A DNA stretch of 64,000 nt, taken from NCBI GenBank assembly GCA_958510875.1, contig OY294069.1, forward strand, positions 159,339,111 to 159,403,110. Reading direction: 5' to 3'. The number at the start of each line of letters is the position of its first letter. Position 1 is the stretch's first letter. Source of the DNA: Endomychus coccineus. Lineage: Eukaryota; Arthropoda; Insecta; Coleoptera; Endomychidae. Under the pieces are notes generated by a model that saw nothing but the letters and a program-made list of their open reading frames with translations, searched no databases and was not told where the DNA came from. The position numbers and the translations under genes were made by a program. This document shows, one piece after another, positions 42,170-54,493 of the stretch.

Positions 42170-43740
42170 AGCTTCCTAGTAAATCAAAAAGTAATTTCGA
42201 GTGAAAATACAATATGTTCGTCGAGGCGTCATTTTGGAAGCGAAGCAAGGAATCTCAAGGCAAGATAGTTTGCTGTTTTTATGCAATAAGTGGGCTACAA
42301 GCTACGCATAATTCAATATTAGGTGAGCTTAGGTATCTCTGATAAGACTTGCTACTCCATAACTAATTCTGTGTGCCCCATTGCCTCATATTGAATAATA
42401 TATAAGCCAACTAACAAGATTGCGTGTTGTGGGAACATCAAATATGCGGGGAAACTTTTCAAAACTTCTCGTTTTTCATACACTCGACGCCATAATACTT
42501 TCCGACATTATATTTTCATATAAGATAATGTATCATCATGAGACTTCGTGAATATTGATTAACTTTTTCTGTTCAGAAACAGAACAATGAATTAAAAGTT
42601 AAAAGATTAAATGTAACTAAAGTATTAATCAAGTAATTATGTTAAATTTAGAAAATAATTAATCAATCCCTTATTTTAAATCAAACTTATTAAAACCTAA
42701 ATATGAAATAAAACTAATTTAACTCAGCCCGGATGCACCAGGGTAAAGAGTTAAACAAAACTATTATGATTCAACTATTCAAAGAATTCTAAATCTTTTG
42801 TATTAAGTAATATGACTTGATTCTGAATGAACTTAGCGAAAATTCTACCATAAACACCACAACGCAAACTTAACTAGAAAACTTGGAGAGTTTTCTAAAA
42901 TATGATTTAAGTGATTCGTGAAATAATCAAAGTAAGATTCAACTCAAGAAGTTAAAATATAACTGACTTTAGTGTGGTGAGTTTGGTTTTTTATAATCTT
43001 GGATAACCACTTCTATTTTAGTAGTAGGTTTGGGGGTAGTAACCTTTACCCAATAAGAGAGAGACTTGCCTAGACTGGGCAAGCTGAATATGAAAGAACT
43101 ATTCTATTTTTGTTGACAAAGACCTTGATTTTATGACTTCATTTAGACTTCCTTGAATTTAGGTATGAATGAAAATTATATCAACTTAATATTCTAATTA
43201 CATATTTAATAAGAAACGACTGCGTCCTGCACGTCTTATGTTATGGTTACGTGAATGTATTGTAGCTTCAAAGGAAAAGACAGGGTAAAAACCTTTGTTT
43301 GAACCATAGCAATTGATCCATTTGCCGCTTCTTATTGATCAGTAAAAATATATCTTAACTACCAATATACTGTAAAACACTTGTTTTCTTTAGACCGATT
43401 TCTGTTAACTTTGTGATTTATAATTTCCTCTTGGAACTGTGAGGGACCTTTTTGTCGGTACTTTAAAAATTACGATGACCCTTTCTTCACAGGGATTCAG
43501 CAATTATATATTTCGTTTCCGTCTCACAGATACAAAGAACAAACTGTATTATTTTATGATGGTACGGACGTACTAAGAAATGAACTCATGTATTTGACTT
43601 GTCCGTAATAAAGGCAACAAGGAATATCCTATTCCTATTTACGTTAATGGGTGTTCTTAACCCCCAGCTTGAATTTTAGCAGCATGGTTTGAAATCTGAA
43701 TGAATTGTAATTCATAATTAATAGGACAGCTTTGCTACAG
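42170..43740. other. long AT-rich intron stretch, nothing recognised
   Basis: No open frame, inverted ends or repeat that I could support. Confidence 0.4.
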
Positions 43741-44110
43741 CGTTAATTGTACAGGGTAGGCAAATTTCGATGTTTGTATAGGGTAACTCCCTAACTATAG
43801 GAGATACGAAAAAATGGAAGTCACATTCTTGCTCTCTTTTTTTTAAATAAACTCACTGGCGGAAACAAAAATTTGCTATCGTCTCTTTGCTATGGCGTTA
43901 TAAGCAAAAGTTCGATTTTTCGACTTTTAGACACATAAATATCGTGGTTTTTCATAAAGTTAGAAGAAAATAACCTTTAGGCACATTTTTCTGTATCATC
44001 CAGTGGCGTCGAGAAAATTTGAAAGAATGTGAAATTTCTAGTTATGACCTAAAATTGTATTTTTTCAAATGGGAATCATAGTTTTGGCTATGATTTAGTT
44101 GGAATGGTTT
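43741..44110. repeat. Tc1-like terminal repeat fragment
   Basis: Starts tacagggtaggcaaatttcg. The later part, tagttatgacctaaaattgt then caaatgggaatcatag...ggctatg, is related to 46815-46880 and 63112-63160. These look like the long ends of one Tc1/mariner-type family scattered in this region. Confidence 0.4.
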
Positions 44111-44339
44111 TTTTTCTCTTTCTAACAATTGTGATATTGCTTCTGAAATATATTTCAATCGCTATCCAGAAAGGAAACATCCTAATAAAGCTGTTTTCAA
44201 AATGTTTGAAGAAAATCTTATTATTTGTGGCTCCTTCAACAAGCAAACAAGGGAATGTGCAATGAGCATATTTCCTGGCCATTATTTTTCTAAACGAACT
44301 TCAGACTTACTAAAAATCAAAATTAAATCAGTTTCCAAA

Positions 44340-44545
44340 AGTTTGACACAGACATGTGGATGATATTTTCACAATTATAATTGAAAATTTTGATCGACAT
44401 ATTTTTTTTGAACAAGCTTTTAATAACCAATTCACTGCAGAATTAGGGAGCAATAACCAGTTTCCTCTTCTTGATATTAATATTATCAAAAACGGTCACC
44501 ATTTTGAATTCGACATACAAACAGAAAACCTACTCAATTGGGTAG
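44340..44545 (+). pseudogene. Penelope-like reverse transcriptase fragment
   Basis: The frame gives WMIFSQ/VDDIFTIIIENF around 44355 (the Y/V-x-D-D catalytic box), then FNNQFTAELGSNNQFPLLDI and the following NIIKNGHHFEFDI. This matches the region after the active site in Penelope-like elements ('F-T-x-E-x-E-x-x-x-x-L-P-F-L-D'). Confidence 0.65.
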
Positions 44546-45236
44546 TTACAGGGGTTAGATACCTGCAACAACTTTATGCAGAGTTTGTAGTTGTAAAAAT
44601 ATAATTTAGAATGCATTAGGATGGAAAGATTAGGATGTGCCAAGTTTGATGCCGCCCCTGAATTTGGATAAGGGTGATTATTTCGTATTTATTAAAATTA
44701 TATTTCTTGCCAAATATCATATTATACGCATAGCTATATCATAATTCATCACAGGAAGTGCTCATGATTCATTATTATGTTGGTTGCATTTAACAGTTAC
44801 GTATTGTTGTTCGATTTACATGATTGATATGAAGCCAATCATGAAAATGTAGAACAAATTTGAGCTGCTTCATAGCGACCGCATTAATGGTTGATTTCGA
44901 CAGTATATGACAGTTTATAATGGATCACTTCACGATACCATGCCCAGCCCATGTTCTAAAGCTTTTGTAAACATAAAGCTCCTGTTATCGATGCCCTTGA
45001 TGTTTGATTTGCCTTCACTCAATTCCTCAACTTGAGCAATACAATATCAAAATGTAAACTTTACTGCATAATCCGAAAGAACATGATGATTTATGTATGT
45101 TTCAACATGGAGAATATCTACAGGTTTGAGGTCCTTGCCACTATTATCATACGTTCACCGAAACAACAATTTCCTTCCACCAGGGGCAAATTCCGGATAC
45201 ATGGAGATGTACGATATCGCAATCGCTTTACCTGGA
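44546..45236. other. intron, nothing recognised
   Basis: No supportable feature. Confidence 0.35.
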
Positions 45237-45370
45237 GCGAAATAGATAATTTAAATTCAGATAAAAACATTGACTATTAAGAAATAGATCATTTAAATTC
45301 AGATATAAATATTGACAATCACGAAATAGATAATTTAAATTCAGACAATAGTAGGTATTGAACAATTACG
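45237..45370. repeat. 43-bp tandem repeat, about three copies
   Basis: gaaatagataatttaaattc followed by agataaaaacattgac is repeated at 45238, 45281 and 45324 with small changes. The third copy breaks off after the first half. Confidence 0.75.
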
Positions 45371-46173
45371 AAAAATTCTTATGAAAAATTCGATAATACA
45401 AAGATTAGATAACTTTAAATTTAGATACCTTCCATGAGTTTATAACGTACAGCGATGAATAGCTGCCACTATTATAACATAGATGTCTGGGCCTGATCAA
45501 ATTAATAAAATTAAACCCTGCAACGGGGTTCACACCGTTACAAGGTCGAGGCAAGATAATAAACATACAAATAAACATTGACTAATGTTATGATATCAAT
45601 TATCTTGAAATAAACCTATAAGAAGGAGATTATTAATTATAATAGAATCAATCAATTCATATTATTTAATTGCCATTGTTGCATTATTATTCAATCAGTA
45701 ATACTGAATAGTATTAATAAGTAGTGTACAATCAGTGTGTAATCATGATGCTACAACATCAGATATTGTTACTACATGTCTAAGTGTTATATGGTATAGT
45801 TCCTCCCGACGACCCAGCCAATCTCAATCTAATATTTAATTTTCAACTGCATACATGTTTCAGACACAATTCAGAATATAATTGCCAGTATTTCGAGAAA
45901 AGTTCCGACTTATGGTTTTGCATAAAATGATTACAGTAATAGGTATCTCATAAGAAAATATAATATGCATTGGGGTAAATCTCCTAACTTGAGAGTCTGA
46001 AAATAGCTATTTGGAAAAGAAATATGATTTGATATAAGAAAGCCTATTTAACTTTGTAACAGAAAAGAAGTTTCACGACATTTATATCTTGCTTGAGCTA
46101 TGGGTAGAAAAGTTTCTCTAATTCTACCTCTCCTGTTTCGTATTCTTTGTATTGAAGCTTAAGTATATTCCAG
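45371..46173. other. intron end before helix-4/5 exon
   Basis: AT-rich, no named feature. It ends in gtatattccag, the acceptor of the next exon. Confidence 0.4.
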
Positions 46174-46396
46174 GAGTACCTTTGATAACCGTCTTCGGCA
46201 ACCACATAGCCCATCAAACAATGAATAAAACTCTACAGTCATGGTGGATTATATCTGGAAGTTTCTCATTTTACGTATTCATGAGCTGTTTCGTTTTGAT
46301 AATCATGTTGTACGTGTTTATATACATCATGGTAGACAAGAAAATAACTCATCTTTTGAAAGTACAACATAAAAATTTGGGATCATTTCAACAAAG
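46174..46396 (+). CDS. adhesion GPCR exon: helix 4 and helix 5
   Basis: Acceptor attccag (AG 46172-46173) and donor AAAG|GTAAGC at 46397. It enters in phase 1, matching the previous exon, and the junction restores ...GIITGVPLITV, which looks like the glycine/proline helix 4 of class B receptors. The extracellular loop with HIAHQTMNKTLQSWWI follows, then helix 5 SFSFYVFMSCFVLIIMLYVF and a basic inner end VDKKITHLLK. The loop has serine where the conserved disulfide cysteine (C-W) is expected. It leaves in phase 2. Confidence 0.8.
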
Positions 46397-47836
46397 GTAA
46401 GCGAAACATAATTTTATTAATTTTCTTAAGGAGGTTGATCCAGTGAGGGTATTTATAGAGAATGATCGTCATTGCATGTGATACATCAAATGTTAAGCTA
46501 GAGGGATTAGATATTTTCGACTGAGCTTATACAGGGTGAACTAAATTGAATGTCCTTATAGGGTATCTCTATTAATATTAGCGCTAGAAAAAAACCGACC
46601 GCGTATCCTAGAACTCTTTTTTGAGACAAATTTGGGGATGCATTTCAACTCGTGTTATTTGTTTAGGCGCTGTTGCCTATACTCGATTTTTCAGGATTTC
46701 CACAGAGCCTCGTAACATGTTTAATTTTGGATCTATCGACATTTGAGTAAAGCATCGGGCACCTTTATGCGCGCAATCCATTGCCTCAGGCTAAATTTTT
46801 TGAGCTCTTTTCGTTCTCAAATTATGACACAAACTTGTATTTTTTGAAATAGAAACCATAGTAGGCTGTGGTTTCATCAAATTACTCTGCTAAGAACTTT
46901 ACAGGTGGTACCAAAGGGTGAAGCTTCTCTAGGAAATTATGATATAGCGATTTTGACAGGTGAAACGTGAAGCAGCAACGAGAGGAAGCAGCGTCAATAG
47001 CAGAGACACTGACTATGGAGCACGCAAAATAGTAAATCTAATGATACAGTCACATGGTTCCCTCGTGAAGGGCAGTGTGATTGATCGCGGCGAACCTAGG
47101 AAATAGTTGGCCCTAAGCTAACACGTAGAAGCTAGAGCGTGCACTAGGTCTAGAAGGCATCGCAATGACAAACACTGGTAGTTCAATGCGACGAAATATA
47201 TTATGCGCGAAATCGACCTAGTATTCGGTGAGCCAGCAGGCTAGATGAAATGACGTCTAAAAGAGCGAGGGTATAGCGGTGCAGTGTGAAGCGTGTTATG
47301 TGGTAGCAACAGAAAACACAGAACATTCCAGCAGCAATACCTGGTTGACGGCATAGGTCCAGCTACCAAACGTCATGTCACAGTGTTGGTCATCAAAGGG
47401 GAAACACGTAATGTCTATCTTGCATGTGCTCTTGAGATACCCGGAGGGACGTATAAGCTGCTGCCATTATGTTTGACTACAACATTTGTTTGGAAAGTCC
47501 CGTCGAAACCCTCATCAGCACTTCAACACAAAGCGTTAAAATGGCCGCTGTAAACTTAGTCATACTGGTCGAATCGACGGATCGTCAATTTTGGCCACTT
47601 ATCAAACAACGCAAACGGAGTTTTTGTTGATTTCAACAATATATAATATGATGGGTCTGAAATTATGTTTTTTTTTCGTTTATATTCGATTTTTGGCCAA
47701 AATGTTTCCGTATTAGTCAAGTAGGCTTTCTTCAGAGAGAAACGATAAGCTATTAGACATTCTTGTCATTGTGAGGTGAGTATTTCAAATTATTGATTTG
47801 ATAGTTATCACGTTATTTACCTTTCATAAATAAATT
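46397..47836. other. intron with Tc1-like repeat debris
   Basis: 46529-46900 starts tacagggtgaactaaattga and carries stretches shared with 43741-44110 and 63090-63170. 47620-47735 (tgttgatttcaacaatatat ... cgatttttggcc) matches 63193-63285. A middle part around 46980-47560 has an open frame (47293-47553) that I do not recognise. Confidence 0.4.
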
Positions 47837-48240
47837 ATGGTGTACGAAAACGCCGAAAAATATAATATGGTTGCGTGTTATATAATTTGTAACAAAAATG
47901 CAGAAGCACCGGGAGAATTGTATTGGCAACGATTCCCAGATAGACGCCAGCCTTGTTTGAAAACTTCCAAAAGGTTAGAGGACAATTAAGAACGGTTCAT
48001 TTAATTAAACTCGCCCCAAGAAATACCAAAAGGAGGATGAAGATTTACGTACCATTGAAGTAATAGGGAATGTAATGATTAATCCAGAAATATCCACTAG
48101 CGAAATTAGACAAATTACGAATATTCCACAATTTTCTACTTTCCGTATCTTAAAAAAAAACAAATTTAAATCCTACAAATATCAAAAAGTGAAGTCGGGG
48201 GACAATTTAAAACGGACATTTTTTTGCAATTGGCACTTGC
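47837..48240 (+). pseudogene. amino-terminal fragment of a DUF4817/Tc1-type transposase
   Basis: The frame starts MVYENAEKYNMVACYIICNK, then WQRFPDRRQPC and RLEDN. In another frame come NKTRPKKYQKEDEDLRTIEV, INPEISTSEIRQITNI and FRILKKNKFKSYKYQ. This is the helix-turn-helix region of the same broad family as the elements at 241 and 63217 but a different member. The catalytic part is missing. Confidence 0.6.
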
Positions 48241-48371
48241 AGTAGCTACAGATGGACGCTTTTGCCAAATTATATTATATTCAATTCACGGTCATCGTCA
48301 CAATTTATCAGATACTTAATTCGGAATATATTCGCAGGCAGAAATTATTTAATGCTTTTTATTTATTTTAG
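48241..48371. other. intron end before helix-6 exon
   Basis: Ends in cttttatttattttag, a good acceptor. Confidence 0.5.
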
Positions 48372-48504
48372 GATCTTTCTCTTGAGGAAGTCAGCGTATA
48401 TTTTCATAGCGATAGTATGTACTACGTGCAGCAGTATTGCCTATATAAACTACATCCAATTGATGTACTGGCACTACGAATTCGGTTTAATCAGCGTTGT
48501 TCTG
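48372..48504 (+). CDS. adhesion GPCR exon: helix 6 and start of helix 7
   Basis: Acceptor tttattttag (AG 48370-48371) and donor CTG|GTAAGT at 48505. It enters in phase 2, matching the previous exon, so the junction codon reads arginine. It encodes IFLLRKSAYIFIAIVCTTCS and IAYINYIQLMYWHY (helix 6 and outer loop) and EFGLISVVL (start of helix 7). It leaves in phase 0. Confidence 0.75.
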
Positions 48505-49179
48505 GTAAGTTGAGTGATATTCATATTGCATTCGAGATCATAGTGATATAATTTTAGCATGCATATTTATTACAAACATGTTGTACATATTGATAATTGA
48601 AAATGAAATCTAGAGAGAGACTACCAAATAATGGTTTCATAAACATTTGAAAACTTCATTCTTCAAATAAAAAAAGATTTAAAACTTTTTTATTTTGATT
48701 TTTATCAAAAAGCCCACTTGGACCATTTGAAAAACATGTCATTCAATGAAGAAATGAACAACTCAAGTCGCCTCGTCAATAAATATGCTCCCGGTTTTTC
48801 TATTTGCACAGATCACTGTACGAACCGTGGCGTATGGGATTCATGTACTTATTTGCAGCAAGTCGTTTCTCTTCCTTCTATTGAGGAACGAAGTTCTTTG
48901 TCTTGCTGACTTGTAAAACCCAAGGCGCATAAAGAATAGAAGAAGGTGATTTACCCAACTTTAATCCATGAGACAAACTTCCTAAAAGCTACAAGTTTGG
49001 AGTAACGTCTGTACATGTTGAGACATCCTGATTGTGGCAGATTAACAGCATGAAATTTGAAATATTATCATTTCCGATAAAGATAATCGTTGTTCATGAA
49101 TCGACACAAAGAAAAATGTTCGGTTTTCTCGTTTAGTAACGAATTCTGTAATATTGTAATCATAATTTGTTATTTTCAG
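48505..49179. other. intron, nothing recognised
   Basis: An open frame 48718-48909 has no known features. Ends in tgttattttcag. Confidence 0.4.
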
Positions 49180-49306
49180 GGACTGACAATTTTCCTTTGT
49201 TACATTGTGAAGACAGAAACAATTTTATATCCCGATATCTTGGAGAAAATGAAAACTAGTAAAGAAGATATGCTTTTCACAACTGGCACAAACAATCACC
49301 TAAGCT
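49180..49306 (+). CDS. adhesion GPCR exon: end of helix 7
   Basis: Acceptor ttattttcag (AG 49178-49179) and donor AGCT|GTAAGT at 49307. It enters in phase 0, matching helix 6, and leaves in phase 1. GLTIFLCYIVKTE completes the seventh membrane segment, followed by a charged cytoplasmic stretch ILEKMKTSKEDM. Confidence 0.75.
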
Positions 49307-49759
49307 GTAAGTAACATCCAATTTCATACTATCAAAGCATTGTGTGATTATAAACAGCATCAAACTTAAATCTAAATTTTTTTCTTCTTGTACCTCAAAA
49401 GCAATCATCCAAAGTTTTCCTCATGAATCCACTGAAAAATGGTTCCAAGATTGTGAAGTACTGAAATACAAAATGAATGAGTTTTTTTCTATCTATAAAG
49501 ACAATTTGAATTCATAGCCGTGTCAAAAGATTTATCGAATATATTGTCATTCTGAAGTTGAGCTATAGTTTTTCGAAAAATATCAACAGTTTCCATAATA
49601 ACTTTACTCTGATACTTTTATCTACTGGCTGGTTAATATGTAGTACTTACTATTACATATCGTATCACATTATTTTCATATACACTGCACTAGGAGGTCA
49701 TGACTAGATAATCCATATTTCGCTATCATCAGCTTACTTATACAGGTGTATTCTTCCAG
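49307..49759. other. intron before the last receptor exon
   Basis: Contains agctgatgatagcgaaata on the minus strand near 49720-49738, which is hammerhead-like in its first bases but lacks stem II. The end offers three AGs; phase selects the one at 49758-49759. Confidence 0.4.
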
Positions 49760-50487
49760 TCTATACAAAACAAGATGCAGAAATGGAAAGCGAATCGATC
49801 CCTCACACAAAGTATATATCCACATCAGATTCTGATATCTTCGAAGGTCCACCAATGAATGAACAACCCAACATCATAAGTTTCAGAACGAATTCGAATA
49901 AATATTCACCAAGCGATTTTTGCAACCAAGAAATTCAAGAAGTAAGTGCTTCAGAAAAGCTGGAAGATTATAAAAGTAGTCCGAAACAATTCAGAAAGAG
50001 ATTATCGTTAGGAGAAAACATTGGATTCAAAAGTAAAAATTCCCCAACCGTTTGTTTTGATTTCGATTTAGTCGTTTCGTTTAATACGGAAGAGAGGAAA
50101 CAAAGAAGCGTAGTGAAACCAAAAATTACCATCACTGCAGATGACATGGAGAATACCACCAATCTGTCAACACCTGTCATTACTTCCGAAAACGTGTCTA
50201 ATACTCCTCATAATGAAGGAACCAGTTCCGTGTATTCCGATGTGAAGAGTGGGTCCTGTGAAGAACAATCAAGTAAAGTAAATGATGATGATGATTTGGA
50301 TGTTATGTTGACTAGTATATCTGAAGATTTAGATTATCTTCTGAATAAAAACGAAATGTTGGATACAACTGTCGTTAGAGATAAACATACAAATACACCA
50401 CCTGTTATCAGTAAAAAACAACGAGAGAAAAACGAAACTACAAAAGTTCCTGAAGCCTTAACAGACATCTTAAGAACTCATTGTTAA
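49760..50487 (+). CDS. adhesion GPCR last exon: cytoplasmic tail
   Basis: Acceptor gtattcttccag (AG 49758-49759). Of the three possible AGs, only this one continues the reading frame: the one at 49745 runs into a stop and the one at 49780 makes TAA at the junction. About 241 residues follow to TAA at 50485-50487. The tail is hydrophilic, rich in Ser, Thr, Glu and Asp, and without a domain I recognise. It has a DDDDLDVML acidic patch and ends DILRTHC, with no obvious PDZ ligand. The length is ordinary for an adhesion GPCR tail. Confidence 0.75.
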
Positions 50488-50591
50488 TTGGCGTCATTTA
50501 TTTATTGAGACTACTGTGATATTTTATGTTGATATTGTTTAGCTCATAATCAAACATGTGCCTTGACATTTCTTTACATAAATTTTATTAA

Positions 50592-50597
50592 AATAAA
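50592..50597 (+). terminator. candidate polyadenylation signal of the receptor gene
   Basis: AATAAA 105 bases after the stop codon, followed by a T-rich stretch (ttttctttttttttgcc) about 10-30 bases later, as expected for cleavage and polyadenylation. Confidence 0.6.
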
Positions 50598-52734
50598 AAT
50601 AGTCTTTTCTTTTTTTTTGCCTGCAGCATTTCTAGATGGCTACAATTTCTGAATTTAGGTAGTTCAATTTTCAAGTGAATATCGGTTCAGGGGCGAGAGG
50701 CATGGCGGATCCCTGAGGATTCTTGTTTGAGATAAATTAAATGTAATTTTCAAGAAACAACATTGGTAAAACTAACAATGAAATATATCAAAACAAATTA
50801 ACAAATAAAATAAAATATGAAGCTGTTTGAAATGAGTACAACAAATTTGGTGATACATAAATCGATTAATAAAACACAATGATAAATAATTTCAGAATGA
50901 GTTCAGTTAGTTTAAAAGACATGACGATAAATAGTTGTCGAATCAGTTGTGATTCATTGATTCTCCATTATAAATAAATGAGAAAAAGATTACTTACACA
51001 GTTCAGATCGATGCGTACAGTCGAATATCCTACTTTTCCTCTGTCGGTGGCTTATATAGACATTGATGAAATCCAGCAATTTAAGATTCACACGGTAAAT
51101 GAACTTGTCTGGCAAAATAATGAACCCCAATGCTGACATAACAGTTTTACCTATTATTTGCAATATAAAAGTATCTGAAAATGAAATGAACATCAACTGA
51201 CAGGAAATTAAGCCATTTTGTAATCAGTAATACCTTGAAATAAAATGTCTGAAAGATTATAATAGGAATAAAAATGACTTAGAATATTGGAGAAAAATAT
51301 TGATTGGTTAGAACTGAATTTGGGAAAAACGGAAACGTGACAATATCATACAAATATTCGAGAATGAGATAATAGTGGTTAGGAAATTGTGGGAGGATTA
51401 CGATTTCTACCTGGAAAATTGTTGTTTTCTTAATACGGGACTGGAAGAGAATGGAAATATCTAGAGGTCTGTTCATCATCACATAGCAAAAACTATGAGG
51501 AAAACGAAATCAACAATGATGATACTATCTGAAATTAATGTGTTATGTAGATGGCAGCTCAGTCAGCAGAAGAAAATTGTAGTATTTGGGGAGGAACCGA
51601 GTGTAATACGAGAAGATATTGACAGGAGTATTAGGGATAATGCTGATCAGTTCAATACACCATACTGTATGGCATCAACAAAAGGACTATAAGTGTCCCT
51701 CAAATAATACTTCATTAGCAAAAATGTTGCAATATACAGGCAGCTGAAGCTAAATGGAAAGATTGACAAATTAGGAACCTTAAACCTTGGTTGGCGAGGA
51801 GTTCTGTAATATTATAACCAATAATTCACACAGTTTCCTATAGTTCACAATATAATTATTAAAGCCCCACTTTCCAGGGAAAAATTGCTGCCTATGCATA
51901 GGGTGGAGCCTAGCTCATAATGCAAGAAAAATATTCTGAAAGGACACCGTAGGATTATGGTGAATCATGTTATTACGATAGAGCATATTGTAGTATGTTG
52001 GCTTCAAAATGGCGAACGAGATCACTATTCTATAGAGATCCTTAGTAGGATCACCGTATACTATGTTATGTAGCTGCTGCCATTTGTCCACACGGTGGTG
52101 AAGTTCCTGTACTACTTCAGGTGACATCTTAACTCGAATTGTTCACGAGGTCTTCTTCTATTCTAAACTGCAGAAGTCCTTCTCCGATCCAATTTTTCCG
52201 AAATTGAATTAAAATCTTTTTCGGATATTGAAATTAATCTACTCCACCGCCGCCATCTGTATGAGAGAAATGACACGTTCATCGTATAATTTTGCAACCT
52301 AATCGAAGTCTATGATCAGCATTTCATTGTCACTACGAATGTTCATCACCATTGTTACGAAACATTCTGACAGTTTATTTGAAATCATCTTGTGCTTTCA
52401 AATCGAGAAATAACATCAATATGCAAGCGGTTAGGCATTTGAAACATTATTCTGCCGTTTTGTGTCCAGAACCACCTAGTAGGTGAGTAAGTTAATATAT
52501 TTCTCTTATATCTAGGTAGATATGTCAAATAGCGGTCTTGATACTTACTCCTCATTAGGATCATTGTACCCCCTCCATAGAGGACACTCGTTTTGAAAAA
52601 TTGCTGAAAAGCTTCGAGATCGAAAATTGCAAGCCAACTAGCATATCTATAGGAAAGAAGCCCCCATTCCTGAAAATCCAGAATAATTTGGTCCAAAAGG
52701 AAAATAAGTTTTAAGAACTCATTGGTAGCTTCAT
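50598..52734. other. intergenic region between receptor and tektin genes
   Basis: It should hold the promoter and 5' exons of the first tektin gene, but I could not find them. On the minus strand 51240-50990 could be an exon: acceptor attttcag near 51184, an open frame with FIILPDKFIYRVNLKLLDFI, and donor tgt|gtaagt near 50999. The product is not recognised. Two other minus frames (51915-52127 and 52385-52738) look protein-like but are unnamed. Confidence 0.3.
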
Positions 52735-53310
52735 GCATGACAAGATAGTTATTCGACCCGACCTAAGTTTCGCTGTAAATTACTTCAGAAAATATCACCA
52801 TGATCGAACTGAAGCAGGATGGAAAGGCTTGAAACAGATTCTTCGTTATATCAAGGCCAATTTCAATATTCGTTATAAACGAAGAGAATCAGAAAATCTT
52901 TATCACGTTGATGAGGACTTTTGCAGCAAGTTGGACAGGAAATCTACTACGGATTTTTGCTTCAACCATTCGGTAAGACAGTTTCCTGGACAACGGAAAG
53001 ACAAACTTCAGTTTTCAAGTCGAGCAGTGAAGCTGAACACTTCTCTTTAGCAGCGACAGTAGCAGAGCTTGCATGGTTGAAAAATCTAATCGATTAGCAA
53101 AATTCCACCTACGGTTTATGAAGTCCTGTATCCACCTTTTTTGAAAATGGGAACACAAGCGACTGAAATACGTTGATACAAAGTAAACTCGGGATTTGTA
53201 TGAGAATAAGCTGATTAGAGTGGTATATATTAATACTGAAGATCAATTAGCTGACATTCTGACCAAAGCGATTCCAAAAATTCAATTTGTCAATCTACGT
53301 ACTAGCCGAG
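52735..53310 (+). mobile_element. copia retrotransposon fragment (RNase H end)
   Basis: The frame gives RPDLSFAVNYFRKYHHDRTE, GLKQILRYIKANFNIRYKRR and DRKSTTDFCF, then after a shift SLAATVAELAWLKNLI near 53045, and EDQLADILTKAIPKIQF at 53240. This is the order of the end of a copia Pol protein (reverse transcriptase thumb, RNase H, carboxy terminus). No LTR is recognised next to it. Confidence 0.85.
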
Positions 53311-54191
53311 GAATTAACGCACAAGAAAGGCCAAAAGGTCGAAAAAAAACGACCCAACGAATTTGACATTTTTTTTAAATTGTTTCAGGAAGTCATTCAG
53401 AAAAAAAGTTACTAGTTTTTGTATGACGTGCATCTTTGCATTTCTATAGAGGCAAAGGCATCTCTTTGAATGCACTTTCAAGAGCTTAAACCCAATGTGA
53501 AAAAAAATGCCCAGATATAACCGAAAAAGCCCAGAATTTCTTACTCATGGGTTTTTGGGATCGCTGAACACGATTCCGGTGCAAGATTCGAGCCACGTCG
53601 CAGCTGGTCTGACCACCAGATGACTATTGAAGGTTATGGTCATGACCGGAAGCCTCAAGAGAAAATCCCTATCTATTGCAGAAGATATGTTGATGAATCC
53701 CCTAGAGACGACTTAGGTACCATGATGTCCTGGGCCCAGCCTTTTCTATATATACTCTCTGTATAATTATATTTTGCTGTCAGGTGAAATGTCAAAATCA
53801 ATGACATAAAGGACCTTACTTTCATAATACCACAGAGTAATTAGTTCAATGTGACCTTACTCCAAAATAACTATGATCTGTGACCAATGAATTTTAGGAT
53901 TACCCTATGACGAAGATTACTACGAACTACGTATGGTGGAGAAATAAAAATACTAGAAAAGAAACTCAAATTTTCTGTCTGATGAGTAAACGCTGCGCGC
54001 TAAGAATATAATTCCAAGTTAAAGAAAAGACAAATTAACCAATAACTAGAGCCACCTCATTCTTGAAGGCTTATGATGCATTTCCATAAAAGAATCTAGT
54101 ATGTTGCATCTTGGCAAAATGAAAAGTTTATCCAGAGCAAAAACAAATTTTCTTATACCGATATTAATTAATCTTTCAACAAATTTTGCAG
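53311..54191. other. sequence upstream of first detected tektin exon
   Basis: No named feature. The missing amino-terminal tektin exon, which must end in phase 2, should lie here or further upstream. Confidence 0.4.
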
Positions 54192-54291
54192 ATATACTGT
54201 ATCCGAATGGTATCTCCATTGCAATGTTGGGAAAAGATGCAGCTTAGATCAAAGGAGACAGGCAGAAAAAGTCCTAGCAAAAAGCGATCGG
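54192..54291 (+). CDS. tektin gene 1, exon a
   Basis: Acceptor attttgcag (AG 54190-54191) and donor CGG|GTAAAA at 54292. It is 100 bases long, enters in phase 2 and leaves in phase 0. It encodes YTVSEWYLHCNVGKRCSLDQ and RRQAEKVLAKSDR. The aromatic start with E-W and the following heptads match the amino-terminal helix of tektins. The exon at 61141 has the same length and phase. Tektins are coiled-coil filament proteins inside the A-tubule of axonemal doublet microtubules; in insects they are mostly sperm proteins. Confidence 0.75.
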
Positions 54292-54493
54292 GTAAAAAAA
54301 CTCTCTGGGAAGTGTAGAGGGGTTTTATTTCAGACTTCACTAGTTTTTTGGATTTACAAGAATGCACAATGCTGAGAATCTACCATTGTTGGATCAAACT
54401 TTGGTTAGAGTGAAATAAAACACATATGTGTAACCCCTCTAAGCTTTCCTTCAGCTATTGTAACACTATAAACACAACTCTCATTAAATGTAG

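Noticed and set aside
47485..47525. cgaaaccctcatcag as a hammerhead on the minus strand
   Set aside because: The core elements are in the wrong order (GAAAC does not follow CTGATGA on the same strand).
49715..49745. CTGATGATAGCGAAATA on the minus strand as a further hammerhead
   Set aside because: There is no stem II between CTGATGA and GAAA, and no pairing for stem I. It lies in an intron just before the last receptor exon.
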